DNA of 64,000 nucleotides from Dastarcus helophoroides (Eukaryota; Arthropoda; Insecta; Coleoptera; Bothrideridae). The translations under genes were made by a program, and so were the position numbers. Where the stretch lies: positions 15,105,948 to 15,169,947 of the forward strand of contig CM053329.1 in assembly GCA_028583605.1 (NCBI GenBank), written 5' to 3'. How positions within the stretch are numbered: the first letter of the stretch is position 1; every line of letters begins with the position of its first letter. The notes beneath the pieces were generated by a model. It searched no databases, was not told the origin of the DNA, and was given only the letters and a program-made list of their open reading frames with translations. Shown piece by piece: positions 11,365-22,979 of the stretch.

Positions 11365-11619
11365 TGAAATACAAAACTTGTCCCCTGAAACCAAGAAAGG
11401 TTAAAAAACACAACAAAGATTGCTCTAACGCGTTGCGACAGCCAAGCTATCATCTTCAGAGAGATACTGAAGATAAAGTATCTCTCTGAAGATGATAGTT
11501 TGGCTGTCGCAACGCGTTAGAGCAATCTTTGTTGTGTTTTCAACCTATCTTGGTTTCAGGAGACAAGTTTTGTATTTTAATTTTTGAAGATAACCAGAAA
11601 CCAAAAAACAAAAAAAAAG
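11365..11619 (+). mobile_element. repeat family B, copy with target duplication and A-rich tail
   Basis: A near-perfect hairpin: the left arm TGAAATACAAAACTTGTCCC...CTATCATCTTCAGAGAGATACT is followed by its reverse complement, with a short loop around 11467-11480. AAGTTAT flanks it on both sides (11358-11364 and 11620-11626). The right end terminates in an A-rich tail (ACCAAAAAACAAAAAAAAAG). The paralogous AT-rich element carries the uninterrupted site (reverse of about 5572-5600, AAAAAGTTGTGTTTTC). An A-rich tail plus target duplication suggests copying through RNA. Each arm contains a hammerhead-like core (CTGAAGAT, hairpin, GCAACGCGTT here). Confidence 0.65.
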
Positions 11620-12604
11620 AAGTTATGTTTTCAAGAAGTATTTTTTCGAAATTTTTGATTGATTTGTGTTAACATTTTGAAAAACCACATAAAATTTGAA
11701 ATTTCCAAGAAAAGATCAATTTTAAGAGTCGTAATTTCTAAAAAATATTTTTCTCATGGTTTACTTTTTTATTTGTCAATTTTCTACAACCTTGAAATTT
11801 TGCAAAATCTAAATTTAGAGAAACAGCAAATATCAATGTGTGAAATAAAAGTTGAAATTTCCAAAAAAATACGCATTTTGAGAAAAAGGAAGAGATTTCG
11901 AAGAAACTAAGAAAAAGAAAAACTTCAAAAAAATTGACAAAAAGAAAGAGATTTCGAAAAAATTGAAAAAAAAAAAGAAATTTCAAAAAGCATTGAACTT
12001 ATCAAAAGCTCTCAAAAAAGGTAAAATTTAAGAAAAAAAAACGTCGAATGTCGACAATGGATTGAAATCCAGAACAAATTAAAAATCTGAAATTTTTAAA
12101 CAAATTTGAATTTTTCCAAAAACTGTAAAATGTCAAAAAGAGAAATTGCAAAAATAAACCGGAAGCTTAAAAAAAGTCAAACTTTAAAAAAGTTGAAGTT
12201 TTTCAGAGAAGAATAAGAGTCAAATTTTAGGAAAAATGTTAGGGAAAAGTAAAAATGTCAAGAAAACTTAGTAGTTTCGACAAAAACTTTGCAATTTTCC
12301 AGAGAAATTTAAATTTTGAGAAAAAATTTAAAATTTCAAGAACACGATTTAAAACAAAATATAAATTTTCTAATAAATTCGAATTTTGAAAAAATTGGCA
12401 AAATAATTTCGAAAGAAAATGTCGATAAAACTTCCAGTTTCGAGAAATGGATTGAATTTTAAAACCAAAATTTCCCAGAGTGTCAAATTTTAGGAAAAAA
12501 ATCAAATTTTGAGATTTAAAAATAGATGAATTTAGTTCAAAATAAAAGTTAAAATTTCCAAAAACCGAATTAAAAAAAAAAAGATTACGAAAAAAGTTAA
12601 TTTG

Positions 12605-12745
12605 TCAAAAGTTTTCAAATGCAGATGATGTCGATGCTTCTTTTGCTAATCAATTAGGATTAGTGGGCTTGAAAATGCCAGTTCTGCTGGCGAAATACGT
12701 GTCGCGTAATTATTTGTTTAATTGCTGATGTGGTAAAGGGGCAAA
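12605..12745 (+). repeat. repeat family C, copy 2
   Basis: The inverted counterpart of 4121-4270, at the same place within the paralogous AT-rich element. It has GGCTTGAAAATGCCAGTTCT, then GCTGGCGAAATACGTGTCGC, giving a 5-bp hairpin, GAAA and a short palindromic stem ending in TC. Confidence 0.6.
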
Positions 12746-14351
12746 ACCTTCTAAGAACTTTCTCAAAAAAGATAAAATTTAAAAAAAAACGTTGAATTCC
12801 GACAATAGATTGACACCCAGAACAAATTTAAAACCTAAAATTTTTAGACGAATTTAAATTTTGAGAAAAATTGTAAAATTTCGAAAACAAAAATTGTAAA
12901 TTTTTGAAAAGAGAAATTGTAGAAAATTAAAGCTTAGAAAAAATCGTCGAACTTTTTAAAAGCCGAAGTTTGTCAGCGAGAAAGAAAATAAAAAATTTGC
13001 ATTTTTCCAGAAAAAATTACAGAGATATTTTGAGAACAAGACGAATTAAAAAAAGAGAACTCGAAATGTTCAGATAAATTCAAAATTTGATAGACTTGGT
13101 AATATAATTTTGAAAGAAAAGAGAATGTTAATAAAACTTCCAGTTTCGAAAGAAATTTTGAACTTTTAAAACAGGTCAAATGTTAAGAAGAAAAAGCCAA
13201 ATTTTGAGATCAAGTAAAACATTTTGAAAATTGACAAATTTCATCGAAAAAAATTGCAGCTTGCAGAAACAATAAAATGTAGAATTTTAAAAGTCGAAAT
13301 TTTGGAAAAAAAATCGTACTTTGCGATACAAAATTTGTAGAAAATAAATGAAAGTTTAAATGTTTAGTAAAAGTCAATATTTGGGCAAAATGGCTTAATT
13401 TGGAAAGAGAACGAATTTTAAAAAGAATATAGAAATTTCGAGAAAAGTGTTAAAGTGTTGAAGGTCAAAATTTCCCAGAGAAAGTAAAATTTTGAGATTA
13501 AGTCAAACATTTTTAAAAATATGTGGATAAATTTCGTCGAAAAAACCGCAGTTTGCAGAAACAATAAAATTTCGAATTCCAAAGGTCGAAATTTGGAAAA
13601 AAAAACCGAATTTTGCGTAGAAAATAAAGAAAGGTTTAAATGTTTGGTAAAAGTCAGTTTTGGAGAAAGTGCCGAAATTTGTTAAAAGGACGAATTTTAA
13701 AAAGAATGTAGGAAAAAAGCCGCAATTTAGAACAAAGTCGAGAAAACGTAATTTTGGAAAAAAGTGAAATCTGAGAATAGATCTAAATTTCGAAAAAAGA
13801 AAACTTTGAAAAAAAGATCGAAATCTTCAAAATCTATTTTACTTAACATCTCCAATTACTTCAAATTTTTCCCTTTTTTTATTAAAAAATTGACAAAAGA
13901 TGAATTTCTGAGAAACAAGTCAAATCTTTTAGTAAGTCGAATAAGAAAAAAGTAAGCATTTTCACAAATTGTCGAGTTTTGAGAAGAAAGAAAGATTCGG
14001 GGTAAAATTCCAATTTAAGTAACAAAATAAATAATAAAAAGAAGACTAATATCGAGAGGAGTTAAAAAAGTCGAAATTGCGAAAAAAGGCAAATTTTAAA
14101 GTAAAGGCCTAAATTTTGAGAAATAAAAAGTCTTTTGGGCTGAATACATTTTTGTTTGACTACATGAGTCAGAAGGGTATCTCTCTGTCCCATATTTTGT
14201 CTGATTTATCTGATCTAATTTTGAAATAAAATGAAATTTTTTTTGGTGGAAAATTGAAATACAACAAATATGTAAAATCAAAAATAATAACTTGTGGCTC
14301 TTTGCAATTCATGAAATCATTTTTTTTGCGGCTGGCTCTTTCCGACCCCTA

Positions 14352-14634
14352 ATCTAAATTTTTCTGGACATTTCGAATTCAAATTCCAAGTTAAAAAATA
14401 TCCAAGATTAAGTTCAGAATTTTGTCAAGACGATGAAAATTCCGAAAAAAAAGAATACTCCAAGTTATGTTAAACTTTCATCATAACCACTTTAGTTACG
14501 AAATTTTCAGTTCAAATATTGAATACACAATATGCCCCAGGATATATTATTTGAAAATTTTGAAAATAGGTTATTTTGTTAGTTGTGGGTAAAATCACAG
14601 AAAATGACATTAGTTCTTTGTTTTTTGATTATTT
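14352..14634. other. short AT-rich spacer, nothing recognisable
   Basis: Flanks the hAT-like element on one side and the CR1-like fragment on the other. No open frame or repeat of note. Confidence 0.4.
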
Positions 14635-14975
14635 AAGGACACTAGAAAAGGATTAACAGTCGCAGGAACTAATAGGATTGATCCCCCAAGAGCAAGATTC
14701 TTGAGGCATACAAGACAGTCGGAGACAGCAAATTCCTATGCGGTCTAGCTTGACAGTCAGGACTTTTGTGTACAGAAATCCTTTTTTTTATAGAGCTCCC
14801 AAGCTATGGATCTCGTTAGCGAAAGAAATTTTCCCGAAAAATTACAACCTATCCTTGTTTAAGAAGGTGGTTGATCGCCATCTATCCTTGTTTCCGCATC
14901 CTACTCGCAGTGCTTTGAAGACATAATGGGGTTACCCTTTGCGAGTGGATTAAACTTTATCGAAAGATATTATTT
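14635..14975 (+). pseudogene. CR1/Jockey-like element, 3' end fragment
   Basis: Homologous to 20810-21120: CAGGAACTAATAGGATTGAT, CCAAGAGCAAGATTCTTGAG, then a reading close to FYRAPKLWISLAKEIFPKNY and NLSLFKKVVDRHLSLFPHPT, then RSALKT and a stop. These are the last codons of the ORF2 protein. The 3' untranslated motif GGGTTACCCTTTGCGAGTGG follows. Truncated at its 5' side and not functional. Confidence 0.8.
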
Positions 14976-15365
14976 AAAAAGATGCTCTACAATTAAATGA
15001 CTAAATTTGAAATTTTCGTTTTATTTTTAGGATATTATTTCGAAAATAGACTCTCAACTTAAGAATTATTGCGCTCTAGGTCTATTCTCTTTGCATGACA
15101 CTCGTCGGAGTTATTTCACAGTTAATTTTACATACCGTTAGGTGGCGCCATACCTAACTACCAATTACAACGATTTAATCTTGACCATTTTCCAAAATTT
15201 CTTAATAATTAAACATCGTGTACAAAAAGTAATGGAAATGTCATTTTTAGTGGTTTAGGATCCAGCCGAAGTTGTTATAAAGAATGGATTTTTCTCCTAA
15301 ACCCACAAATAAAAAAGAAACCCCCCTTCAGTACTCTATCCTGTGACACCGTATGACTCATTTTT
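14976..15365. other. AT-rich spacer, no gene
   Basis: Mixed composition with no confident coding or RNA feature. The sequence around 15120-15170 (ACCGTTAGGTGGCGCCATAC) is locally more complex but unassigned. Confidence 0.4.
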
Positions 15366-15612
15366 GGTGGAATGGACTGATCCTTGGTTATCTTCAAAAA
15401 TTACAATACAAATGTTGTCCCCTGAAACCAAGAAAGATTAAAAAGCACGACAAAGATTGCTCTAACGCGTTTCGACAGCCAAGCTATCATCTTCAGAGAG
15501 ATACTGTACCTTTCTGAAGATGAGAGTTTGGTTATCGAAACGCGTTGAGCAACCTTTGTTGTGTTTTTTAATCTTTCTTGGTTTCAGGGGACAAAATTTG
15601 TATTTTAACACT
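15366..15612. repeat. repeat family B, near-complete hairpin copy
   Basis: Left arm from GGTGGAATGGACTGATCCTT to CATCTTCAGAGAGATACTG, followed by the inverted arm (CTGAAGATGAGAGTTTGGTT ... GGTTTCAGGGGACAAAATTT). The left arm preserves the cleanest hammerhead-like core of the family (15460-15500, - strand). Confidence 0.75.
15460..15500 (-). ncRNA. hammerhead-like fold of repeat family B
   Basis: On the reverse strand: stem I arm CTCT (15497-15500), core CTGAAGA (15490-15496), one unpaired U (15489), stem II GATAGC-TTG-GCTGTC with one G-U pair (15474-15488), GAA (15471-15473), stem III palindrome ACGCGT (15465-15470), cleavage-site U (15464) and the matching stem I arm AGAG (15460-15463). All hammerhead core positions are met. 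However, the extra U before stem II and the very short stems I and III depart from active examples. The opposite arm of the hairpin carries a mirror copy on the + strand. Confidence 0.4.
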
Positions 15613-16133
15613 GTATGACATTTAAAAAAAAACACCGAACTTCTAGGTATCTAAAAAAAGTCGAAGTTGGAAAAATAATATTTGTTTTCGTACAGTAAAA
15701 TCCAGTTGAATTAAAAAAAAAATACAAATGGAAAAATTATTTGAATTAAAAAAAAGTTCAACAAATTTCCAAAGGATATCGAAATTTTCAGTTAAGCTGA
15801 AAAAAGAAACGATACATAACTTTCTAACAATAATTTTTTTTTCGAAATTCCGATGAATTAACCTGCTAATTCTGATGAGCCTGATCGAGTCTAATACAAG
15901 CCGACAGTTTTAAAAACAAAACCATAAGATTGTTCAAAATAAAAAACGTAAGACTTGAAATTATAACCGCAAATTTAAAAAATGACCGGAATGCTGAGAA
16001 CAAACTTGAAATTAAAAAAAAACTTCAAAACGTTGAAATCTCATTGATAACAAAATTACTCAAGATGTTAGTAGTTTTATGTAAAAATTCGTATCTGGTA
16101 CAGCAATTTATGTGTAATTGGAATATTAGCAGT
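15613..16133. other. AT-rich spacer, no confident gene
   Basis: Degenerate sequence. A 68-residue open frame (15930-16136) is Lys/Asn/Ile-rich with no recognisable domain. CTGATGAGCC near 15875 is not followed by a GAAA strand and is not a ribozyme. Confidence 0.4.
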
Positions 16134-19035
16134 TAGGCCCGTAACCAGGATTTTTTTCGGAGAGGGGCTGCGAGCTTTCTGCTAAAACTAACTACTCTTT
16201 GTTTGCGTTTAGGTTAGAGCTAAGAAGTCACGGTCCAAATACTACTTTATTATTAATACTATCATTGTATAGTAGAAGTATACTAAAATATGAAAAAATA
16301 AACTAAAAACATTTCTAGAGTCTAACTCTTCTAACATTCTGACAAAGTACTTTAACAACAATGTTGCCTATTTATCTTAATTTATATTTCTAAATAAAAA
16401 CAGATGTGTGGATAAGATGATAAAATTACTCGAAAGATATTCATTTTCTAAAATTTATTTTTGAACTGTTTTCTATAACTTGCACTTGTGTATGAAAAAT
16501 GCCTCTAGAAAGTGCCTCATTTAAAGACATTGAAGTCAGTTGGAGAAAAATCTTTTTTTAATTTTGTTCAAATTTTGATTAAATTCATAATTTTAACTTT
16601 TATCTCAAATTTAAAATTTTAAAACGAACATTTAGAATTTGGATATTCTTTCTAAATTCTGGAAGATTAGGTGTTTTTTTTTTGTAAATTCAAGTTTTCT
16701 GTTAGCGTCCAACTCTTTTTCTAACTGGCAACAACTTCAAATCCTACGTTTTTTATTTTGGGCAATTTTGGAAATTATTGTTGCTGTCTGAATTTGCGAT
16801 GTCGAAATGAATTTGATTTTTCCGAATTTCGAAAAAAAGTTTTGCTATTAAGTTATTTATCGCTTTTTTGTAAGTTTTATCTTTAATCTCAAAATTTCGA
16901 CTTTTTTTGGAAATTTTCAATTCGAATTAGACTTTTTGCTAAATGCGAAGTATGGTAATAGTTTTACTTTTTTTTTCTTAAAATTCAAAGTTTAAAATCT
17001 TGGTATTTACTTCAAAAGCACAAATATTTTTTTAAAGTTCAATTCTTTCCAGAAACCTGGAAATTTCGCCAAAGTTTTTGTGAAAAATATCGAAATTTTG
17101 AACTTAATCTTAAGTTTTTTGAATTTGGAATTTTCGTTTAAAATGTCTAGAAAATCTACATTTAGAGTGACAAACTCGTTCTAGAAAAAGTTTTATTGCG
17201 ACCGTGTTTATATTTAAAAATGATCAAAATTCATTATTAAATATTTCTGAAAATATTAACTTTTTTAAAAATTTTGAATTTCCGAACAAAATTAGGATAT
17301 GTCAGTTTTTAATGTGACCTGTTCGAACTCGACATTTTTAGTTTTTTAAATTTGAAATTTTAGAAATAAGGTGACATTTAGAATTACTCTCTAAATCAGA
17401 AGAAAAAAGAAGCTATAATTTAAAAAAAAATGATTGTAGCCAAAATTTTCTAAAAAAAATCTCTCATTTCCAAAAGATAAAATCTATTAACAAAAACGAA
17501 TAGCACTCTCTCTCACTGTCTTGAAACAAAATTTAAAAAATAAACTTTGATATTTCCTGAAACTTTTAGTGTTTTCTCAAAATGGGCAGGGGATTTTTTT
17601 TATAAATTAAATGTCTAGAAAGAAAGTCAAAATATTTTGAAGAAGTCTGAATTTTGTACCAGTGCTTATATAAAAATGCTGAAAAATAAACTAAAATCAT
17701 TAGGCTCATTTTTTTCAAAATTTCGACTTTAATCTTGACATTTTCAAACTCGTCGTAAAAAGTTGTAACAATTTTCTAAAAATATGAATTTAAAGTTGAA
17801 ATGTTGTAATTAAAAGTACAATAAATTCTTAACTAAAGTTCAAATTTGATAACTAAGATCGAAATTTCAAAATTTTTTTGGAAGTTTTCACTTGGAAGTC
17901 GAATTTTGGAGAAAAAAGTCGAATTTGCGTCGAAATCGTAATCAAAATAACTTCATAACACAAAATTTCGAAATTTTTTATTATTAAGTTAAAACTTATT
18001 GAAAAATTTAAAAAATTCGAATTAAGCTGATGGGTTGAATTTATTAAAAAAATCCAGAATTTTCTAACTTAAAAATGCTCAAGTTTTGTGTAAAACTCGA
18101 AATTTATAAAAGAATCGACATTTTAGACAATTTTTTAAAGTTCAATCGCCATGTTAGAAAAATTATACAAAAAATTCATAAAAATAACTTATTAAAAAAT
18201 TGTCTTCTCAAAATAATGGCTTATAAGATATTTTGATTCTTTAGTAAAGGGCCTAACATTCAAAATTTTATTCAAAAACCGAATTTAGAATTTAAATTTT
18301 TAGATTCCAAAACTGTAAAACTATTACCACAAAATCCAAGTTTTTCACAAAATTTGGTGTTAAATCTCGAAAAATCGCTTGTATAAATTTCCAGTTCTTC
18401 TGAAAATGTGATTTTTTTCAAAATGGGGAGTTTAAGCTTGAAAAATTTGCAAAATTCAACTTTTTTTAATAAAATTTAAAACGTAAGATTGAAATTTTAA
18501 ATAAAAAAAAGAATTTTCAAGAACAGTTTAAATTTTTCTAGAAACCAAACCTCAGATTTAAAAGTCAAAATTTTGGAAACAATTCGAATGAATTTAAGGT
18601 AAAAATGTTAAGGTTTAGGGTGGAAATTCGAGAATGAACTCGAAATTTTAAGAACTTCTTCATTTGAAAAAGTTACACTTCTTTTGGATATCCTGAGTAT
18701 AACCTAAAATCTATTATTTTTTCAAACTTCGACTGAGATATTTGTGTTTTTATTAATTGTGAGTTTTGGCCTGTTAATGCCTTTTTTAAGAGTATTTTAC
18801 CTTTTTGGTGCCTTCTTTAGCTTTTCGTTTTTGGCTAATTTAACATTTTGCTCACCTTTTTACCGTGCTTGATTGGGCTTAAAATCCGGTCTCGAATCAT
18901 AAGAAATGGCGCCAAATTTGAAAAAAAATATCCTTGCATTTCAGTACAAAATCATCCATTAAAAATGGTTTTTAAAAATGTCGTTCAGTTCAGTTCTATC
19001 TAGTGTAAAGCTAAATAATTTCGGGGGGCGGGGGG
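16134..19035. repeat. AT-rich degenerate block bounded by similar G-rich ends
   Basis: The block starts with GGCCCGTAACCAGGATTTTT followed by TCGGAGAGGGGCTGCGAGC (16136 on) and ends with TTTCGGGGGGCGGGGGGCTG and TTAGC (19019-19045). The GGCCCGTA-CCAGG...GGGG style recurs at the ends of arthropod and cnidarian DNA repeats. Here the two ends are similar as direct rather than inverted sequences. Between them is ~2.9 kb of the AT-rich GTCGAAA-type sequence with mixed strand bias and no gene. Confidence 0.35.
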
Positions 19036-19334
19036 CTGTTAGCTGTCTTTATCGGAATTCAAAATATCCTGATGCATAACACAGATCAATGTAACTCGTA
19101 ATGTGTCACGTTGTTTTAATGCATTAGCAGCGAATTGAAGTTTACGATGTTTTACTAATTTCACTAAATTCTGATTACGTGAAATAGTAAAGCTTGATTA
19201 CTGTAAACATTTAATACTATCACTTCTCAATCGATAATTCTGAACTTAATTTTACACCTCATTATAACGTGCACATAGAATACCACTTAGACTGCGTAGT
19301 GCAGTTTTATAAACCCCAAGACTCCTAGAATTAA

Positions 19335-21125
19335 ATGATTATAATTCAAAAATTCTATCAACCATGTCTAGCTCATCAGGCGTTTCAAATGTTAAATAAC
19401 TTTCAAAAGGCTGGTATGTTAGCCTTAATGTTTGCTGAAAATTCCAATCTTGATGCTCGAAACGCAGAACCTTCTATTCTTCCTAAGGTTGGCACATTGA
19501 TACGGCTGAAGTTGTTTTCAGACAACGCACAATCAGGAAGATTCTCTTTGAACTGGCGACACCTCGAAAGCTTCTGGCCTTGATGGTATTCCCGCTATTG
19601 TTCTTAAGAAGTGTGCCCCAGAGTTGACTCCTGTCCTAAGCAAATTGTTCACACTCTCTTACAACAGAGGTGTATTCCCTAACATCTGGAAATCTGCTAG
19701 AGTGCAGCCTGTCCCTAAAAAGGGAAAAAGGAATCTGGCTAACAACTATCGCCCTATATCTTTGTTACACGTTATATCTAAAGTGATGGAAAAGGTTATT
19801 AACATCGAGATTCTCAAATATCTGGAGGAAAATAGAATCATCTCCGACAGGCAATACGGTTTTAGACAATAACGTTCCACTGGCGATCTACTGGCATATG
19901 TTACTCATATCTGTAACTCAGCTATGGCAAAACATGGTGAGGCTAGAACTGTGGCATTGGCTATCTCAAAGGCTTTCGGCGGAGTCTGGCATCGATCTCT
20001 TCTCGCTAAATTAACATCTTATGGTCCTCCCCCTGGACTCTGTCATTTGATATCCAATTTTCTCGCTGACAGATCTCTTCAGGTCGTCGTCGATGGTATT
20101 TCATCCGAGACATTTGCGATTAACGCAGGGGTGCCTCAGGGGTCTGTTCTGTCTTCTACTCTATTTCTGTTACACATAAATGATCTCTTAGCTTCAACGT
20201 TCGATCCTATATACAGCTACGCAGATGATAGTAACCTTGTTTCATCTTTTTTCTCCGACAAACCATTATCTATCGCTGCTTCAGATCAACTAAGGGAGCA
20301 GCAGATACAGACGTTTAATCGGGATCTCGAGATTTTTCTGGAATGGGGTAAGTACAATTTGGTCGACTTCAACGCTTCAAAAACTCAGGCCGCGGTTTTC
20401 TCTAAGAAAATATCAAGGGATAATGCAACAAACATACTAATGGACGGTAGAAGCCTTCCGATGGGATCTAATCTATCTATCCTAGGAGTGATGCGAGCAC
20501 TGACTTCTCTTGGAGCGATCATGTGCGCGCCATTGCCAAATCCGCCTCTCAGGCTTTCTTTTTAGAGCTAAAAAGTACTTTATATCTCCTTAGCTACTAA
20601 TAATATACAACGCCCAAGTTAGGCCAACACTAGAATACTGCTCACATGTTTGGAGTTCAGCCCCAAACCACACTTTAGCTCTCTTGGATTCAATTCAAAG
20701 AAGAGCGATTCGCCTAATTGATGACGAGAGTTTGACCGATTCTCTCGAACACTAGAGCACAGGCGTATGGTTGGTGTCTCGTCTCCTTTCTACAAGTACT
20801 ATAACGGAAGATGCTCGCAGGAGCTAATAGGATTGATCCCCCCAAGGGCAAGATTCTTGAGGCGTACTAGACAGTCGGAGACAGCAAATTCCTGTGCGGT
20901 CGAGCTTGATACAGTGAGGACCTCTGTCTACGGAGACTCTTTTTTCTATAGAACTTCCAAGTTATGGAACTTGTTACCGAAAGGAATTTTTTCCAAAAAT
21001 TACAACCTATCCTTGTTTAAGAAGGCGGTTCATCGCCATCTATCCTTGTTTCCGTATCCTACTCGCAGTGCTTTGAAAGCATAATAGGGTTACCCTTTGC
21101 GAGTGAATTAAACTTTAAAAAAAAA
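19335..21125 (+). pseudogene. CR1/Jockey-like non-LTR element, 5'-truncated ORF2 (reverse transcriptase)
   Basis: Reads through a pre-palm region (GLDGIPAIVLKKCAPELTPV; NIWKSARVQPVPKKGKRN; NNYRPISLLHVISKVMEKVI; RIISDRQYGFRQ), then motif A, then LISNFLADRSLQVVVDG, GVPQGSVLSSTLFLLHINDL (motif B region) and YSYADDSN (motif C). The C-terminal region (SFFYRTSKLWNLLPKG, RHLSLFPYPTRSALKA) ends at 21084 and is followed by a short A-rich tail. Defects: a frameshift near 19550, an in-frame stop at 19870, a frameshift near 20560, and both conserved Asp of motif A are lost (ALAISKAFGG, where the family has D at those two places). The motif A Asp is catalytic, so the enzyme is dead beyond its frameshifts. 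The endonuclease region is missing. Confidence 0.85.
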
Positions 21126-21149
21126 TTTGATAAACTAAAATTTCCGAAG

Positions 21150-21290
21150 AAGGTTTCACCCCTTTACCACATCGGCAATTAAATAAATAATTACGCGATA
21201 CGTATTTCGCCAGCAGAACTGGCATTTTCAAGCGCACTAATCTTAAACGATTAGCAAAAGATGCATCGACGTCATCTGCATTGAGATTCA
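21150..21290 (-). repeat. repeat family C, copy 3
   Basis: From CCCCTTTACCACATCGGCAA to GACGTCATCTGCATT, about 90 percent like the copy at 4121-4270 by eye. It adjoins the A-rich tail of the CR1-like element. Confidence 0.65.
21192..21236 (-). ncRNA. hammerhead-like fold of repeat family C (core altered)
   Basis: On the reverse strand: stem I arm TGCGC (21232-21236), TTGAAAA in place of CTGANGA (21225-21231), one unpaired U (21224), stem II GCCAG-TTCTG-CTGGC (21209-21223), GAA (21206-21208), perfect palindromic stem III ATACGTAT (21198-21205), cleavage-site C (21197) and stem I arm GCGTA (21192-21196). Two core positions differ from the consensus, including G8, which acts in catalysis. Activity is therefore unlikely, but the architecture matches families A, B, D and E. 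Confidence 0.35.
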
Positions 21291-22341
21291 AATCGATACT
21301 TAATCACAAGCCACAGTGTTTAGTTCAGTGCTTTAGTAAAATTTCCGAAACTATTTACTCCTGGAGACCATCGATTTTTTCGTTTTTCTTAGACCTAAAT
21401 AATGACATTTTTTTCAAAGTTTTTACTTCTTTTATGCATAAATTAGGGGTTAACTTTTCATCCAATTTCGGGCTTACAATCTCCCCTGATTTTACTTGTT
21501 TTTTTCTAAAATTTCGACTTTAAATTTACAATTTCAACCTTTCTAAAACTTATAATTTTTTATAGAGAATTTGATCGCAGTTTCGAGTATTGTGAAACAA
21601 CCAGCAGGTTCAATTTCAAAATATTAAAATAGTGAGTTAACCAAATTAACGAAAATGTAATACCACGTGGCACTCTTTTTTTGCGATTGTTATCTGAAGG
21701 CCACCGACGAGAAAATTGTTATTTTCCAGGGGAATTTCCAAATCGCAAAACTCGCTAAATAAGTTCCACAACAATATCGCGTCGTTGGCTTTTAATCTGA
21801 TGTTCTTTCTAACTTTATCTACCGTCATAAAGTTATACACCCTCAGATGGGAAATCCGCCTCGTCGTAAAAAGCAGTTTGCGGTTTCATCAAACCGGATC
21901 CTTAATCATCTGTTACAACACAATTTTTTTTTAAATTGACTGCACTCACAATCTGTTATACGCATCGATACGGCAGCTGTATCTTAAAGAGGGAATATTT
22001 CAACTGAATTGGGGGTGAAACAGCCGAGAGATGTTAATAAGACTCGATGTATTTTGTAAACTGACTGATCCTGTTTTATTATTTATGAAGTGTTTCATCC
22101 AACAATAGAATCTGACAAAATTGCAATGTTAATTAAGCGCCCTGTGAAATTTTGTCAACGGTAAATAATTACCGAGCAGGAGAATCAATAGTGACTCTGC
22201 GAGAAGCAGCAGAAATTGGGAATTCGTTAAAATAACTTGCTGCTGACCTACTCTTAAAATAACACCTTCTATTTCAATTAAATCGGTAAGTTCTTAGTAA
22301 AATAGTAACTTCTTAGTGAAATTGTGAACATTTTAATTATG
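21291..22341. other. more complex non-coding stretch, no gene recognised
   Basis: From about 21640 to 22300 the sequence lacks the GTCGAAA monotony and includes mixed-composition stretches (GCCACCGACGAGAAAATTG; CATCGATACGGCAGCTGTAT). Short frames on both strands overlap and match nothing I recognise. It may be unique genomic sequence. Confidence 0.35.
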
Positions 22342-22405
22342 TTTGGTGGAACGGACTGCTCCTTGGTTATTTTCAAAAATTGAAATACAGAACATGTTCC
22401 CCTGA
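22342..22405. repeat. repeat family B, one end only
   Basis: GGTGGAACGGACTGCTCCTT, then GGTTATTTTCAAAAATTGAA and GAACATGTTCCCCTGA: the outer ~65 bases of the family B arm, truncated before the hammerhead-like part. Confidence 0.7.
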
Positions 22406-22979
22406 TTTTTTGATTCAAAATTTTAGCTACCAAAAATTTAAACTTTTTTCAAAATTTTAACTGCTCAATATTTCGACTTTTGAAAACCTCGACCTATCTG
22501 ATAATTTTCACTTGCTTTCAATATTCTTGTTTCGAAAATTTTGGTTTATATTGAAAAGTTGAGTGCAAATTTCTCAACTATTCAAAATTCAACTTTTTTA
22601 AAATTTCGAATTATTTCGTAAATTCAATAAAAATCAAATCTTTTGCAAATTTTAATATTTTTTAATTTCGACTATAAAATTTCGATCATTTCTTCTTGAA
22701 AATTTCTTCTTTTGCAAAATTGTGACTTTTTTTAGAAATTTAAAAGATTTTGAAAATTTTTGTCATGTCAACGAACGACTTTCTTTATTGAAAATGTTAA
22801 CCTTTTCTTAAATCTGCACTTTTTTGAAATGTTCGACTTTTTATTTTAATTCCCACTTTGTTGAAAATTCTAGTCTTTTGCAAATGTTCGAATTTTTCAA
22901 AATTTTGGTTATTTTCGGAATTTAAAATTTTTGGAAAGGTTAAAAATTTTGATTACTTTGATTTCAACTATTTTCAAAA

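Larger units (their letters stand above)
11149..14351 (+). mobile_element. AT-rich non-autonomous hAT-like element, copy 2, both ends present
   Basis: The left end reads CAGAGGTTGACAAACCGCGG then CTCGCGACTCGCGGCTC (11149 on). The right end, reversed, reads TAGGGGTCGGAAAGAGCCAG then CCGC (from 14351). Both match the CAGGGGTCGG...GCGGCTC style of many hAT termini. The flanking 8-mers AACTAGAT (11141-11148) and ATCTAAAT (14352-14359) agree at six of eight positions, as expected for an aged hAT target duplication. The interior is A-rich and non-coding, the inverse of copy 1 at 690-5795. It contains a family B insertion (11365-11619) and a family C copy (12605-12745), and lacks the family E insertion. 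Confidence 0.7.

Noticed and set aside
15870..15900. CTGATGAGCCTGATCGAGTC as a ribozyme core
   Set aside because: No GAAA strand or pairing stem follows within 40 bases.
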